This document shows positions 34,737-46,107 of a DNA stretch of 64,000 nt, one piece after another; position 1 is the first letter of the stretch, and each line of letters begins with the position of its first letter. The stretch comes from Holothuria scabra (taxonomy: Eukaryota; Echinodermata; Holothuroidea; Aspidochirotida; Holothuriidae). The stretch covers positions 71,323,683 through 71,387,682 of the forward strand of contig CM074179.1 of NCBI GenBank assembly GCA_037179385.1, written 5' to 3'. A program made the translations under genes and the position numbers. The notes beneath the pieces were generated by a model. The model saw nothing but the letters and a program-made list of their open reading frames with translations. It ran no database searches and had not been told where the DNA came from.

Positions 34737-35064
34737 TATACCACTGTTTGTTGGCTAATAATTCACTCCATGTCTCAGATGTCAAATGTTCATGTTCAGT
34801 GGTTTCACTGAAATAAAGCACAAATTGTACATCATAATTGGCCTAGTCACTGTTCCCTGGGTGGGATGGTCCCAGTCTGAGAATGGCCAAGTTTAAAATG
34901 CGGGAATTTCTTAAACCACGTTAATGATTGAAATTAATTGCCACGGTTAGACCTGGCTACATTTCCAAATCAAAATCAGGGATAGTGCCGGACTTCACCT
35001 GTTTTGGTGGCTGAGCACATGTCGAATGCTCCAATTCGCTAAATATCTTGTTCAACATTACCAC

Positions 35065-35987
35065 CAGTCCGGGAGATTCTCCGAAAACGGAGAACTTCAA
35101 ATTCTCCGTTTTCGGAGAATATTTAAGCGCCATTTTGAAATTTACCCACAATGCTTCACTATTTACACAATAAAAAACATAAGGTTCGATCTTTGAAACC
35201 ATTCTGGAAAATTAGTACCTGCCTAGGAAAGGTCAAAGCCTGAATATTCGTGTCGCTGAAATTGTTATCTACAACTTTTCCGTGCACTAAATGGTAGTCC
35301 ACCGTGCCAATTTTGAGAAAATACCGATTAAAGTAATGACACTTTCCGATGACCCTCATTAACAGACGCAGTACAGTCGTCGCTGCCGTTGCACATGTCG
35401 TTATTGTATGATCGTTAATTGGTGTCCGCACAAAGAGAACGCGTTCCTTCATAACCCTTTGTTTGAGAGCTCAGTATATTACACGAACTTGGAAAGAGTT
35501 TCCATATGCTTTAAACTTTCAGTTTGAGTACTGCTAATTTCCTCAGTCTTCATGGATAATTTTAGGTGTAAGGAATTCAACCCTAGAATGTGGCACGTTG
35601 ACGAGTGTAAACAGTACTAATCCTACACACTAAACAGTTCAGACTACTGTTCCCAGTTCACGTTACTCTAAACTGCAGCTGTGCGGCATTTGAATGAAAC
35701 ACGAGATAAACTTACAGCAATAAGAATGAATCACTGAGGATGAGTTCTTGTTACCCGTTCTAGTTATCTTTTCACACCTTACTGTGTAAAAACGGTCCTA
35801 CGAAACATCACAGTGTGCGTTCGCTTCGTTAGTGGTATACTGTTACAGGATGCATCATGTGTGTTTGTCTGAGAAGCAACGGCTGTTACGAGAATAAGGC
35901 TCTAAATATTTATACAACACTTTGCATAGAAATTCTCCAGTTTTGGAGAAAGTGAAGTTCTCCGATAATGGAGAATCTCCCGGACTG
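35065..35987. mobile_element. DNA transposon, 923 bp, with 5-bp TSD ACCAC
   Basis: Perfect 18-base ends CAGTCCGGGAGATTCTCC occur in inverted orientation, with further similarity inside. The flanks ACCAC (35060-35064) and ACCAC (35988-35992) are identical. The left subterminal region contains a perfect 19-bp hairpin (35076-35120, arms around TCTCCGAAAACGGAGA). CAG termini suggest a hAT relative, but a 5-bp duplication is shorter than the usual eight. It has no transposase frame. Confidence 0.75.
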
Positions 35988-36042
35988 ACCACTTTAAAGA
36001 GATTTTGAATTTTTATCAATAAGTCTTGGTGGGTTCTAACCG

Positions 36043-36204
36043 TTGTTCCCGGGGTTAAATGTTTTCAAGATTCAATGTTCCCTGTTTTCGTATTATCTCT
36101 ATAATTTTGCGATGATTAATACCCCATTTTTCCGGGGGTTCGATGTTTCCAGAAGTGCGAATGTTCCCAAGATTCGGGGACGTTGAACCTCGGGAACAAT
36201 GAAC
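36043..36204. repeat. Short inverted-repeat segment with GTTCCC words
   Basis: GTTGTTCCCGGGGTT near 36043 is mirrored by the complement of ATTGTTCCCGAGGTT near 36204, with repeated ATGTTCCC/GATTC words between. It may be a small MITE or the left end of the hAT-like repeat that follows. Confidence 0.4.
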
Positions 36205-36229
36205 ACTGGGAAAGGAATCTGTAAGCTTT

Positions 36230-37084
36230 ACCTTTCTTGTTTCAATTTTTGCCATAAATTTCCTTCAGTTTATAAGCTCCAGATTTTCAAAATTATGTTA
36301 CAAGGAAGCCATTTTTTTCTGGGAAATTACCTATAAATGTAGTCTGAGGACTTTTTTCAGCATGATAATGTTCAGAAACCCCACCAAACTATAAAAGTCT
36401 CACCTGCGACGTATACTTGATTTTCCTAAGAAGTTTCGATTCTTCAGTAACAATCGTCATATCATTCATAAAATCATTTTTTTCCAAAATAAACTTTAAA
36501 TTTTCAAAAGTTAAAAAAAAAGCAAAAGATGTTTTGAAAATCTTCCAATATGTGAGTTTGCTTGATACTCTGTAGTCTGTACAACAAAAAACCTACTTCA
36601 ACAGCCTGACATATCCTACTTGGTTTGACTTGATAGAAACCACCAATTTTTGGATTGAATTTCACCTTGCTGAAAATTTTTTTTCTTAAATGCCTCTGAA
36701 ACAAACTTTCAAAAATAAACATATGATTCTCCTCAATTCTTTGTTCAATCAAGTAAAACTGCTTCGGGCAAATTTCTAGTTTCGTATGGAAGCTTTAGTA
36801 CGAATTTTGCTCATGTCAAGAACAGATTGTCAATAAACAGCCCGCCCTTTTTAATGGTCCATTTAAAAGGCCAAAATTCCTAACAATTTCAAAACAAACT
36901 CCCAACTTGCAAATACCTGTATTTCATAAAATGAAACTGGAGCCTGCGTAGCGTGCCTCAAAATCTGCAAATAATGTCTCACCGGGACTCATTTACTCAT
37001 CGCCTTTGTTAGGGCTTTGAAATGCTGCCCACCACTGTCAGGGGACCTTGATTTCCTGTCGGGCAGATCCTGGTGTGACACCTG
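36230..37084 (+). mobile_element. hAT-like repeat, family member B
   Basis: This segment aligns with the element ending at 24958. Shared words in order include GCATGATAATGTTCAG, AACCCCACCAAACTA, TTCGGGCAAATTTCTAGT, TTTTAATGGTCC and CACCGGGACT. The right end, reverse-complemented, is CAGGTGTCACACCAGGATC. The left boundary is uncertain. It lies within the Tc1-like segment. Confidence 0.6.
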
Positions 37085-39300
37085 CTACTAGCATCTGCCA
37101 CAACTGTCCCTAAAATTCGTACTTACCCGTCATGACGCACAATCCTAGCTAATTGATCCATAGCATGTCCTGGTGAGCATACAAGACCCTAACTTTATCT
37201 AAACATCAGTGCATGCACTCTAAAATCAGTCAAATCGGGCTCCGATTGGAATCTTGTCAAATAGATAGTTTAGCAATATTTGTTTTAAGAGGTAGAAATG
37301 GCTCAAGAATTAACTTTTCATTTCATATAAGAGCAGAATGTAGTCAAAAGTTTTGACAAGATTTCATATTAGATTTTTTCCAAGTTGACGAGGGCATTTT
37401 TAGAATGAGCTATATGAGCTAAATTCTCCTCTTTTCAAAACTGGATTCCAAGCAAAGCACTGTCACTACTGAGAAATTGTGTTATACAGTATCCACGATG
37501 AAATTTTTGATTCGGGTGACCGTGGTAATTGGCGCCAAAACATGGTTTCTTGAATGAAACTAGAAGTGATGAATTATCAGTGCGTAAGGGACCCGGTTTA
37601 GCCAGCCGTTGGAAACTCCCATATTCCCCAACCCCCTATTAAACAGATCTTATATTAAGCGATTTATCAGCCTCACAACTTTGCATCCGTCTTCTAACGA
37701 AGTCGGCTGAGGTGAAACTTATTCAAAACACAATGATCAAAGTGTATGTTAGTGGGAAAACTCCAGAAACAATAACAAGATATTAGTATGAACAAATGTG
37801 CGAGTGAAATCATGCATGTATTTTTGAACAAGAAAAATTAGAATGATTTGAAATTCGACAGCATCTTCTTCATGTTTTCTTGATATATTTTTCTATGCTT
37901 GACTGACGAAGGGAGGTAACGACAATCAAAGCCATGCATTCTCTTGAAACCGTATGTTAGGCACACCCATCTCTTTCATTTTGGGACACCTGTGGAAAAC
38001 AGTGAATAGTCAAGTTAATGTCACTTAAATATGATTCTTTCCCTGCCACTCTAGAGAGCCATACAAGTATGGGTAAAAGCAAATGCCCTGGGTTTTGTTA
38101 ATGAACATAGGCTTAACTGAAGAAAATCTATAAATTTATAAAGAGGTAGAAACGTTATCTCAACAGCGTGTTGCATTTTGAAGACTATAATAAAAGTTTC
38201 CCACTCTTGTAAAGGAACTGCGGACTGTATCACTATGTGTTCAGGTATGCCGCGGCCATGTATGTTGCATGCAGGCTAAATTTGCTAAGATTACTAACGG
38301 CCCGATAAAAATAATTTGTCTGGTACTCCTGGCCTCAAACGGCAAAAGTATCTTCGATATTATCATAAATTACGTAAAAAAAACCTCCGTATATTATGCG
38401 GCAAGATGATCGGCTTTCTTCGCAATCTTTCCATTCTGAAGTACGAGCTACGAAATGACTTCGCAGTCCGATGATTTTGGAACCAGCTCGCTTGCGCGGC
38501 AGGCGCTGCTTGATAGATGCACGTACGTACGTACTGTTCGTACATAAAATACAGTATAAAAGTAAGTGTTGTGTTTTGTGGACGAGTATACTGTGTACAG
38601 AGGCTATTTGCGGCGGAATGCTAGTTTTTTTCCGTGAGGGCTGCGAGCAGAAAATCTTTTGTAAATTTGTTTCAAAATAATGGATTTTAAATACTTCGTT
38701 ATGGGTTACGATGATTTGGTACATTTCACACGTCCTTTATAACCCCGTATCAGAATTTTGACAAAAGGTTCAATAGCTGTTACAAGGAGCTGTTATTTTG
38801 GTTGGTGTCGTGTGCGCGACCCATCTCCAAGAACGTGAAAGGGCATTGCCGTTCGTTTCCCCTTCGCTATGCAATGAAAAAACTTCTGCGGAACGAAACT
38901 ACCTCCTGCAAAAACATGTCACGTATGAAAATTTGCGACATTTTACAGTTGCATTGCGCCTTTTGGCAGTCTGTTAACTGCACATACGTCCGTGCGCTGC
39001 TCTCAGCATTTCACCGACGAATATGCTAAACGAAAGTCAACGATCGCCGTTAAGGAAATTTGGCACTTCCATGAATGGATTTCGGGGCCAAGATTTAGGC
39101 CTAAAATATTTTTGACTAGAAGACTTAGTGTCTTCTTTAATCAAAACTATTCACTCATTCAACTGTATAAGTTTCCAAGTTGTGATGAACCTCCGAGAGT
39201 TGACCGTGCATGAATAGTCACACAGATAAACACTCTTTATAACACGTAAAAGTAAATTTCGCTTACCGTTACAGTCAGCAAACACAATAGGTAGTATAAT
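37085..39300. other. Interior of the Tc1-like segment without recognised genes
   Basis: I see no transposase and no intact domain. One frame at 38992-39213 contains RCSQHFTDEYAKR, which weakly resembles the C-x2-H-F part of a THAP finger. There is a short ACGT-type repeat near 38520-38535. Confidence 0.3.
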
Positions 39301-39629
39301 GGGAGTACACAATGAATGGGGTCTGCTGCACTATGAATGGAAGACGGACTGCGTGGATTGCGGGGGCTTTGTCTCCCCGCAATCAGAGCGTAATTTCGGA
39401 TTAGAGCGCACTCTTTTTTCCTCAGTTACTTTTGAGCGGTACTGTAATTGCAATCATGGTTTCATTTCTGATTACATTGAAGTTGAATTGAACAAAGAAG
39501 TAAATTAAAGTTACTACTGTAAACAATTTTTTCAGTGCTTGGTTCTTCCGTTGGAATGACAAAATTTGCAAAAGAAAATGTTAGAAACAAAATGTAGTTA
39601 GTTAGATAGGGTTTTACGCCTCAGCGAGT

Positions 39630-40856
39630 ACTCTGCGAAAGGACAACCTCCAGAATTACCGTCCTGTTTCAAATTTGAGTTTCATTGCAAAAGTTATTGA
39701 AAAAGTTGTTTTGTCTCAGTTAATGGACCATCTATAGAGCGAAAATCTTCTTGAACCTTATCAGTCTGCATACAAGCCCGGACACAGTACTGAGACTGCC
39801 CTACTTTCTCTACACAGTTTTATTGCATCTCAGCTGGATGAGGGAAGATATGTTTTGCTTGTGCTTTTAGATTTGTCCTCGGCATTTGATACTGTCAGTC
39901 ATGATATTCTATTGAACGCACTGCAGTCGAAGTACAGAATAGGGGGTACTGTTCACGATTGGTTTAAATCTTATCTCACAGGCACACAGGAGCAAGTAAA
40001 AATTGGTAATGTTCTTTCCTCCACAAAGCCTTTAGATACTGGAATGCCACAGGGCTCAGTTCTTGGTCCTGTTCTGTTTTCAATGTATTTGGCAGGGCTA
40101 AGTGATGTTATACGTTATCATGGTATTAATTTTCACCACTATGCTGATGATACTCAGTTATATATTTCCTTTTACAAAAACAACATACAAGCTGCCTTTC
40201 AGGCAATGGAAGCTTGTCTACAGGATGTAAACAAATGGGTCACAATTCACCAGTTCAAACCTAATTGTGATAAGACTGAGTGCATTGTCTTGCGTTCAAA
40301 ATTTTTGGCTGAAAAGCCTGATTTTCCTCTTCTTGCAGTGGGTGATGACCTTATCTTTGCTTCAAAAATTGTGAAAAACTTGGGTGCGTATTTTGATCAA
40401 AACCTGAACATGGAAAAACATGTTAGTACTTTCTGTCAATCTGCCAATTGGCAGTTGAGAAACATTAGCCTTCTGCGAAAGTACCTTGATGATAAAACTT
40501 GTGAACTTTAGTTCATGCATTTGTTTCTTCCAGGACTGACTTTCACAATTCTTTGTTTTATGGTCTGCCAGATGTTTCCATTAAAAAAAGTTCAAAAACT
40601 TCAAAACTCTGCAGCACATATTGTTAAAAGGAAAAGTAGAGGTGTCACACAACCCCACTTTTAAAGGAACTCCACTGGCTTCCAATTTATAGTGAGAGAA
40701 TCAAATTTAAAATACTGCTGTTTACTTTTCATGCTCAGCATTTAAGACAGCCTGTTTATATCTCTCAGCTTCTGTCTCCTTATACTCCTGCTCGTGTTCT
40801 TTGTTCCTCTGGGAAGGCTTTCCTAGCTCTTCCTAATCCGCAATTGAAATCATATG
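39630..40856 (+). pseudogene. LINE reverse transcriptase fragment (L2/CR1-like), 5' part
   Basis: The frame starts at NYRPVSNLSFIAKVIEK (about 39645) and has one stop (TAG near 39736). It continues as LLDLSSAFDTVSHDILL, GMPQGSVLGPVLF and HHYADDTQLYIS, the canonical RT motif order with both catalytic aspartate sites intact. The open frame ends at 40511. A frameshifted continuation (VQKLQNSAAHIVKR and onwards) runs to 40856, where a hAT element interrupts it. It is 5'-truncated within the RT. The wording differs from both other LINEs in the window. Confidence 0.85.
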
Positions 40857-41290
40857 CAGGGGTGTACCGGATTTCTTAATCCGGCATCCGGCCGGATTTT
40901 GTCTTGAATCCGGCCGGATTCACCGGATTTGTACGTAAGCTATACAACACAACTTTATTTACTACAGGATTAATAAAATGTCCTAAAATGCTAAAGACAA
41001 AGATGGGAGTTTGCTACTACAATATTGTTTAAAGATCTAGCTATAGGGTGTTATCAGTAGTTGCAAACTTTCTAATATGATGAAGGATTTTGTCACCCCC
41101 ATTCAGTACCTAATGCATGTCCCAGTGATTTAAAATATTTTGTGAAGCAATGTCAATGAATCAACCTACAGCTTATCAAATCCAGATACATCTTCTCTGG
41201 TACTCTTTTCAAGTTGATGTACAGAAGTCATTTGCTGGATCTATAGTGATTCTGAGCAATATTCAAAAACCATCAGAAAAGATGTCAGAT

Positions 41291-43460
41291 CAGGCTGTTG
41301 GATTTCAAAAATCATGGGAACCCATTTGTGGGTTCCGTCATTTTTCACCATGGTAACCCATGGTAACCCACTTTTCGGGTTCTGTAAAAAAAATCATGGG
41401 GACCCATTCTGTGCATATCGAAAGTGAAGCTGGTCTTTTACAGGGGTTTAAGGGTTGGGTGTTCGTTTGGAAATTTTCCACTCTCAAGCTACTCTGGGTA
41501 CTAACAATTTTCAAATGCCTTAGTCTGTGAATCAAAACTTTTGTATCAAAATGAAGCTATAGTTACTGAACATTTGCAATTACATTTATATAAAATTTAA
41601 GAAGTACACCTAGTAATGCTGATCAAGAACAGGTTTGAAAATTTTCTATGAACCACCCCCCCCTAACTTTGTTAACCTTCATAATTGTCACACTTGAAAA
41701 ATTTAATAAACCAAAGCACTGTTTTGTGTATCGAAAGAAATTCAGTTTTGCAGTGTTCTTCATTGTGTAGTTTATTTTTCAAGAAAAATAAAATAGCAGG
41801 CCTCTTGTGCCGACAGACACTTCTCAATCACCCTCGATCACTCCCCTGCATTGCATAAACTGAATAAATTGGACTGTTCATCATTGCCAACCAGTGAGAT
41901 AATACCTGTACATGTCTTTCACTTAAACGCAGTTGAAGCACTGGATATGCATGCACGTAGATACCATCATTACATCTAAACCCCCACTCCCCCCCCCCCA
42001 AAAAAAAATGGAATTCAGCCGATTCTCATCGGAATTCTGCAAAACGTTATCCGGCTCAAAATACATGTAACTTTTGAGCTAGCCTAGCCTTGGCCCATAG
42101 GAATTAGGATGGACCTTAATTATTCTCCAAAAGACCAAAACCATGTCAAAGGAATACTTGTATTTATTAAAGAGATACACAAACATTTTACCATCTATAA
42201 TGATGGCAATTCACCCCTTAAATTATCAAAATCCTTCAAAGTTACGATCCAAAAAGGAGAAGCAACTTACTGAAAATCGGCAGAATTTTCTCGGTATAGG
42301 CTGCAATTTGCATACGGAATAGTGTGTTAGGATAAGTCACTCATACGCAAAAGACTGCCAAATGAAAATTACCGGAATTTGACAATGCTTGGAATGAAAT
42401 TTTATCGAATTTTAATAGTTAAAAAGGAAATTTGAGATATTTCATGGGAATATCTGTGGCTATGGCCTTTATAATACTTCTCTCTTTAAACTAGGCTTTG
42501 GCTAGGCCTAGGCCTAGTACATTACATACACCTATGTAGATACCGTAAGCATCTGAAAATGAACACTTTTTGAGAGTTTTAATCTGAACAGACGCAGATT
42601 TTTTAATCTTTTGGATGCTGGTTCCATGGTTTATGTAAAGTTGGCTGTGGGACCCTAATCGCATACGTTCGTATAACTGGTATAACGTAAAGACTAGGCA
42701 TGATACAGCTGCCTGCCAGTGCCCCGTAAGAGTGAACGTGTTTGCATTGCTAGCTAGCTAGCTAAGCTCACGGCTGCGTGAATCGGGGAATTCCCAGTAT
42801 CACCACAGTACCAACCAAAGAGCATACTTCAAACTGCCAAAAATACAACACTTCTTCGCAATGAAGAGTTCCTTTGTATTCGATCCCATTCACCTATCTT
42901 CCTTGTTTTAGGTAACAGTTTGTTCCCCTAACGCTAGACAATATGTCAGCCAAATCAAGATATAATTTATGGATAAAACGGAAATGCCAGTCCCATGATT
43001 ACTAAGAAAGAAAGACAGCACATTTTGAGGTATGTGATTTGATTATCCCCAAGTCACTCACCAGTACTGCGGTATCGGCTTTTGTTATGCTAGCGTAGCA
43101 GTACATACCAAAACGTTACATTAGTTTGTTCGCTACGTACAGATGCGCTGGTCTACACTGCAGGTAAGATAGTCCAGTTTAGGCCTTGCGTAGTGCTTTG
43201 TATCGCACAACAAAAAAACTTTATCAGGATTGACCTAGCCTAGGCCTCCATCTTCATTTGTGAAAAATCTTAGTTGTGTAAAAACTCATAAAAGTTGAAA
43301 AGATGCACATGTCAGGTAATTTCCCAATTCAGACATTTCAAGATGAAATGTTTGGAGTTGGGATTTTTTTGTGGTAACCGATTTTTCGGTTCCGTGATTT
43401 CATGGACACGGGAGCGACACGCGACCGGGAACGATCGTTCCCGTGAAATCCGACAGCCTG
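41291..43460. mobile_element. DNA transposon, 2,170 bp, with 5-bp TSD CAGAT
   Basis: The left end is CAGGCTGTTGGATTTCA. The right end, reverse-complemented, is CAGGCTGTCGGATTTCA. The flanks CAGAT (41286-41290 and 43461-43465) are identical. The subterminal regions hold palindromic words built on GGGAACCC, ATGGTTACC and GGGAACGATCGTTCCC. No transposase is seen. It resembles the 35065-35987 element in having CAG ends and a 5-bp duplication. Confidence 0.7.
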
Positions 43461-43578
43461 CAGATGTCAAATTTTCTTAGCTGAAATGCAATTGGAGTTG
43501 ATGGAAGCAATCAACAAAACCTACAGTACTTGGTTTCAGAGTCTATGAACCCCAATACTCACCTCTTATTTACATATA

Positions 43579-43899
43579 TGTAATTCTCCAGCTTGCCTGC
43601 AAGCACTTTCTGGGAGGAGTCGTTTGTCACAAGGATAGCATTCTCCAGAAGAAGAGGGCGACATGGTGGCTCTTCCTCTCCTCTTGCCCGTCTACAAGAG
43701 CTCTGACACCGTGGAGAAATAGCTATTAGGTGTACAAGGTGTGTAAGTACCTAGGAACGTGAACTACAAAAACTCAGCTGGCAAGTTGCTTGGAGAGAAG
43801 AAGAGCTATCATATTGCCCTCTAGTTTAGAGGGTGCTATCCCGGTGCCAAATGACTGATGCCAGACGCTGCTTGCAGGCAAGCTAGCAGGGGAATTACA
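43579..43899. repeat. Inverted-repeat MITE-like segment, about 320 bp
   Basis: GTAATTCTCCAGCTTGCCTG at 43580 is mirrored by the complementary TGCTTGCAGGCAAGCT...GAATTACA at 43869-43899. It sits inside the 3.8-kb hAT element, to the right of the 2.2-kb insertion. No clear target duplication was found. Confidence 0.5.
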
Positions 43900-44691
43900 T
43901 AAGTAGGAGCTGATGAGGGGCAGCATTGACTTACAGGTCGACCAAGAAGGATTTTATTCAGTAAAACCAAATTTAATAAAATAAAAAAATATCCACTAAG
44001 GTCCAAAGTCAGTCTTGCCACAGTGATGAGAATCAAGTATTTTTTTTTATTGGGGCCTTTTAGCTGTTTTACTAACAAATCCTCTTAATCACATTAATAT
44101 CCTTACTGTACTTGTCAGCTAAAATAGTACAAGTGATGGTGACAGTATAAAAAGTGTCAGCGATTTCTTGACTTTTAAAATCAGCTTCGCAATTAATGGG
44201 TAAAAAACCGTGAAGTCGTTTTCAACATATTGCATGTCGAGCTTTAAAAGTGTAAGCTAAGTGTTCAAAATACACCTTGATTTTATCCCTCATTGAACTG
44301 AACCGTTGGGCATCTCATTCAGGGTTGGTATGAAGTTACATTTTGTCAATTAGCCCAACCATTCATGAAACATGCCACATCACAAAACCCACATTAAACA
44401 TGAACTCAACAGTTTCTCTGAGGGAATACCAAACTCTGCTCACGAATAAAATAGACATAACACAGCTCCTGGCTGCTGCTACATTTGCTGATGGTGGCTA
44501 ACTTAGATGATACAGATATAGAGGTCAAAAGACGTGCATCCACTGAGGCTGGTTCCTAAGGTATCCTAAGATATAAACCCACCAGTAGGTTCCTGTTCTT
44601 TCATTTGATAAAATCCGGCCAGAATTTTGGTTAAAATCCGGCAAATCCAGTTCCGGCCGGATTTTAAAATTCCAAATCCGGTGCACCCCTA

Positions 44692-44840
44692 ATCATATGG
44701 TTACAGATTTTTTGCATATGCTGCTCCCTGCGTGTGCAACTGGTTACCCAACCATATTCGGGTACTAATTTTTCTACATTTAAGCAGCTACACTTTTGTT
44801 CCTGATTTGGCACTATATAAGTTCAATGTATTTTTATTAT
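44692..44840 (+). pseudogene. LINE C-terminal fragment, 3' part after the hAT insertion
   Basis: This short stretch reads YAAPCVCNWLPNHIRV in one frame, wording typical of the C-terminus of CR1/L2-type LINE proteins (usually AAPRLWN-LP--IR). An ATT-rich tail follows near 44831-44847. It continues the fragment ending at 40856. Confidence 0.75.
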
Positions 44841-45113
44841 TATTGTATCCATCCGGGCTTACTGTATCTAGAGCAATGTCCGTGGCCTTTTTTCCAGTTG
44901 TGGGCACTGGATTGTTTTGCCTACTACATTGTTTATGTGGAAACGTTAACAAAATGTAATCACGATTGCAATCATGATTACATTGCAATGTAATCGCAGT
45001 CATAATCAATTACTTTCAATTTTAGCTGTAATCGTAATCATAATCGCAATCGTAAAATATGAAATAATCGCAATCGTAATCGATTACATTGAGATGTAAT
45101 CGCCCCAAGCCTG

Positions 45114-46040
45114 GTATAAAGCCTACTGTACTGTGCATAGCCTAGCCTATCCCTTTGATAAACGATCGACAAAAGTCAGCTCATAAATAATTTTCACGCA
45201 GTGGGTGTGGATCGACAACGTTACTAATAAACTTATGCCCGGGTAAAGCGCAAAAGACCTGTAAGAAATTTTATGCTTCTCATTGCAGTATAAACACATA
45301 CCCAAATGGATATACGGCGCATAGATCGACTTGCGATGTTTCTAGATTTCATACTTGTCAAGTTATCCCTTGAATTAACATGACATGATTTCATAATCTA
45401 AAGAATTAATTTTTGGTAATACAGTTACTGTATGTCTACATAATGCATGCACATATTTCGACCTCAAAAATATTCTTTTGTCTCAAATCAATTGCTAAAA
45501 CTTCGTATTTTGGGGAGGAAATTTTTTTTCTGAAGCAAAATTCACTCCATCAGATTTAAAATCGTACACATTCTTGCAAGGTGTATTTCACGCCCGTGTG
45601 CACGAAAATAATCTTCTCTCCTCTTACGTCTATCCTTTTACTAACTTTAATATTAAAATGATTCCTATCTTCATATTGCTCGTAATTTTTTATCGTTATT
45701 CAAACTATTTACAACATTTTTACGCCCAAAGTTTCCTAAATAAAGGGCAAACAGTGCAAAACATTTTCCCCATATTTTCTTTATCCCCCATTTGTTAAAG
45801 TGGAATATGCCGAAGTGACATCACTGCTGCGGTGCACACATCGAACACAAGCGCCGAACCAACAAAAGAACGTTCGTAGGTGTGCGGTCACTGCCGTATA
45901 TTACCATACATTTTTAAGGGTACTGTGCGGGTGAAATCTCGACCAGGAGATGCATTCGAAAATTTTTACTGTCATTATCACGAACGGACAGATGGTTGAT
46001 TTTTGATTCCCTGCCGAAGGCAGGCAAGGAATCTACAGTA
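45114..46040. other. Spacer without recognised genes
   Basis: This is AT-rich sequence outside the outer hAT element. A 74-codon frame at 45574-45798 has no recognisable domain. No repeats with clear boundaries are seen. Confidence 0.35.
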
Positions 46041-46046
46041 TGCGAT

Positions 46047-46101
46047 GGTGATGTCGTGTGTGCGTATGTGTGTGTGTGTGGGTGTGTATGTGTGTGTGTG
46101 A
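46047..46101. repeat. (GT)n microsatellite
   Basis: This is an imperfect GT repeat with a few interruptions. On the other strand it reads as a His-Thr frame that is not a gene. It adjoins the satellite array that follows. Confidence 0.9.
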
Positions 46102-46107
46102 CACCAG

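Larger units (their letters stand above)
32271..39444. mobile_element. Tc1/mariner-like bounded segment, 7.2 kb
   Basis: The left end is CAGTACTGCCCAAAAGTAAC. The right end, reverse-complemented, is CAGTACCGCTCAAAAGTAAC. A TA dinucleotide lies outside each end. The relative at 47837-48953 reads through this site as GGCAAAGTAATGCAATC, which supports a TA duplication. CAGT...CAAAAGT ends are common in Tc1/mariner elements. The size is unusual for that group and is partly explained by secondary insertions at 34385-34736, 35065-35987 and 36230-37084. I see no DDE transposase. Confidence 0.65.
40857..44691. mobile_element. hAT element, 3,835 bp, inserted in the LINE, exact 8-bp TSD
   Basis: The left end is CAGGGGTGTACCGGAT. 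The right end, reverse-complemented, is TAGGGGTGCACCGGAT. The flanks ATCATATG (40849-40856) and ATCATATG (44692-44699) are identical, and the LINE frame resumes directly after the second copy. Both subterminal regions carry repeated ATCCGGCCGGAT palindromes. No transposase frame is visible, and 2.2 kb of the interior is a further insertion (41291-43460). Confidence 0.9.
32145..45113. mobile_element. Outer hAT-type element, 12,969 bp, containing nested insertions
   Basis: The left end is CAGGCTTGGGGTAATCG. The right end, reverse-complemented, is CAGGCTTGGGGCGATTAC. Identical 8-bp duplications GTATAAAG flank it (32137-32144 and 45114-45121). Both subterminal regions are packed with GTAATCG/CGATTAC words, typical of transposase-binding clusters. 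No hAT transposase frame is present, so the element is nonautonomous. Most of its length is other transposons: a Tc1-like segment (32271-39444), a LINE fragment (from about 39600) and a 3.8-kb hAT (40857-44691). The relative at 47837-48953 has the same ends in inverted orientation. Confidence 0.88.
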
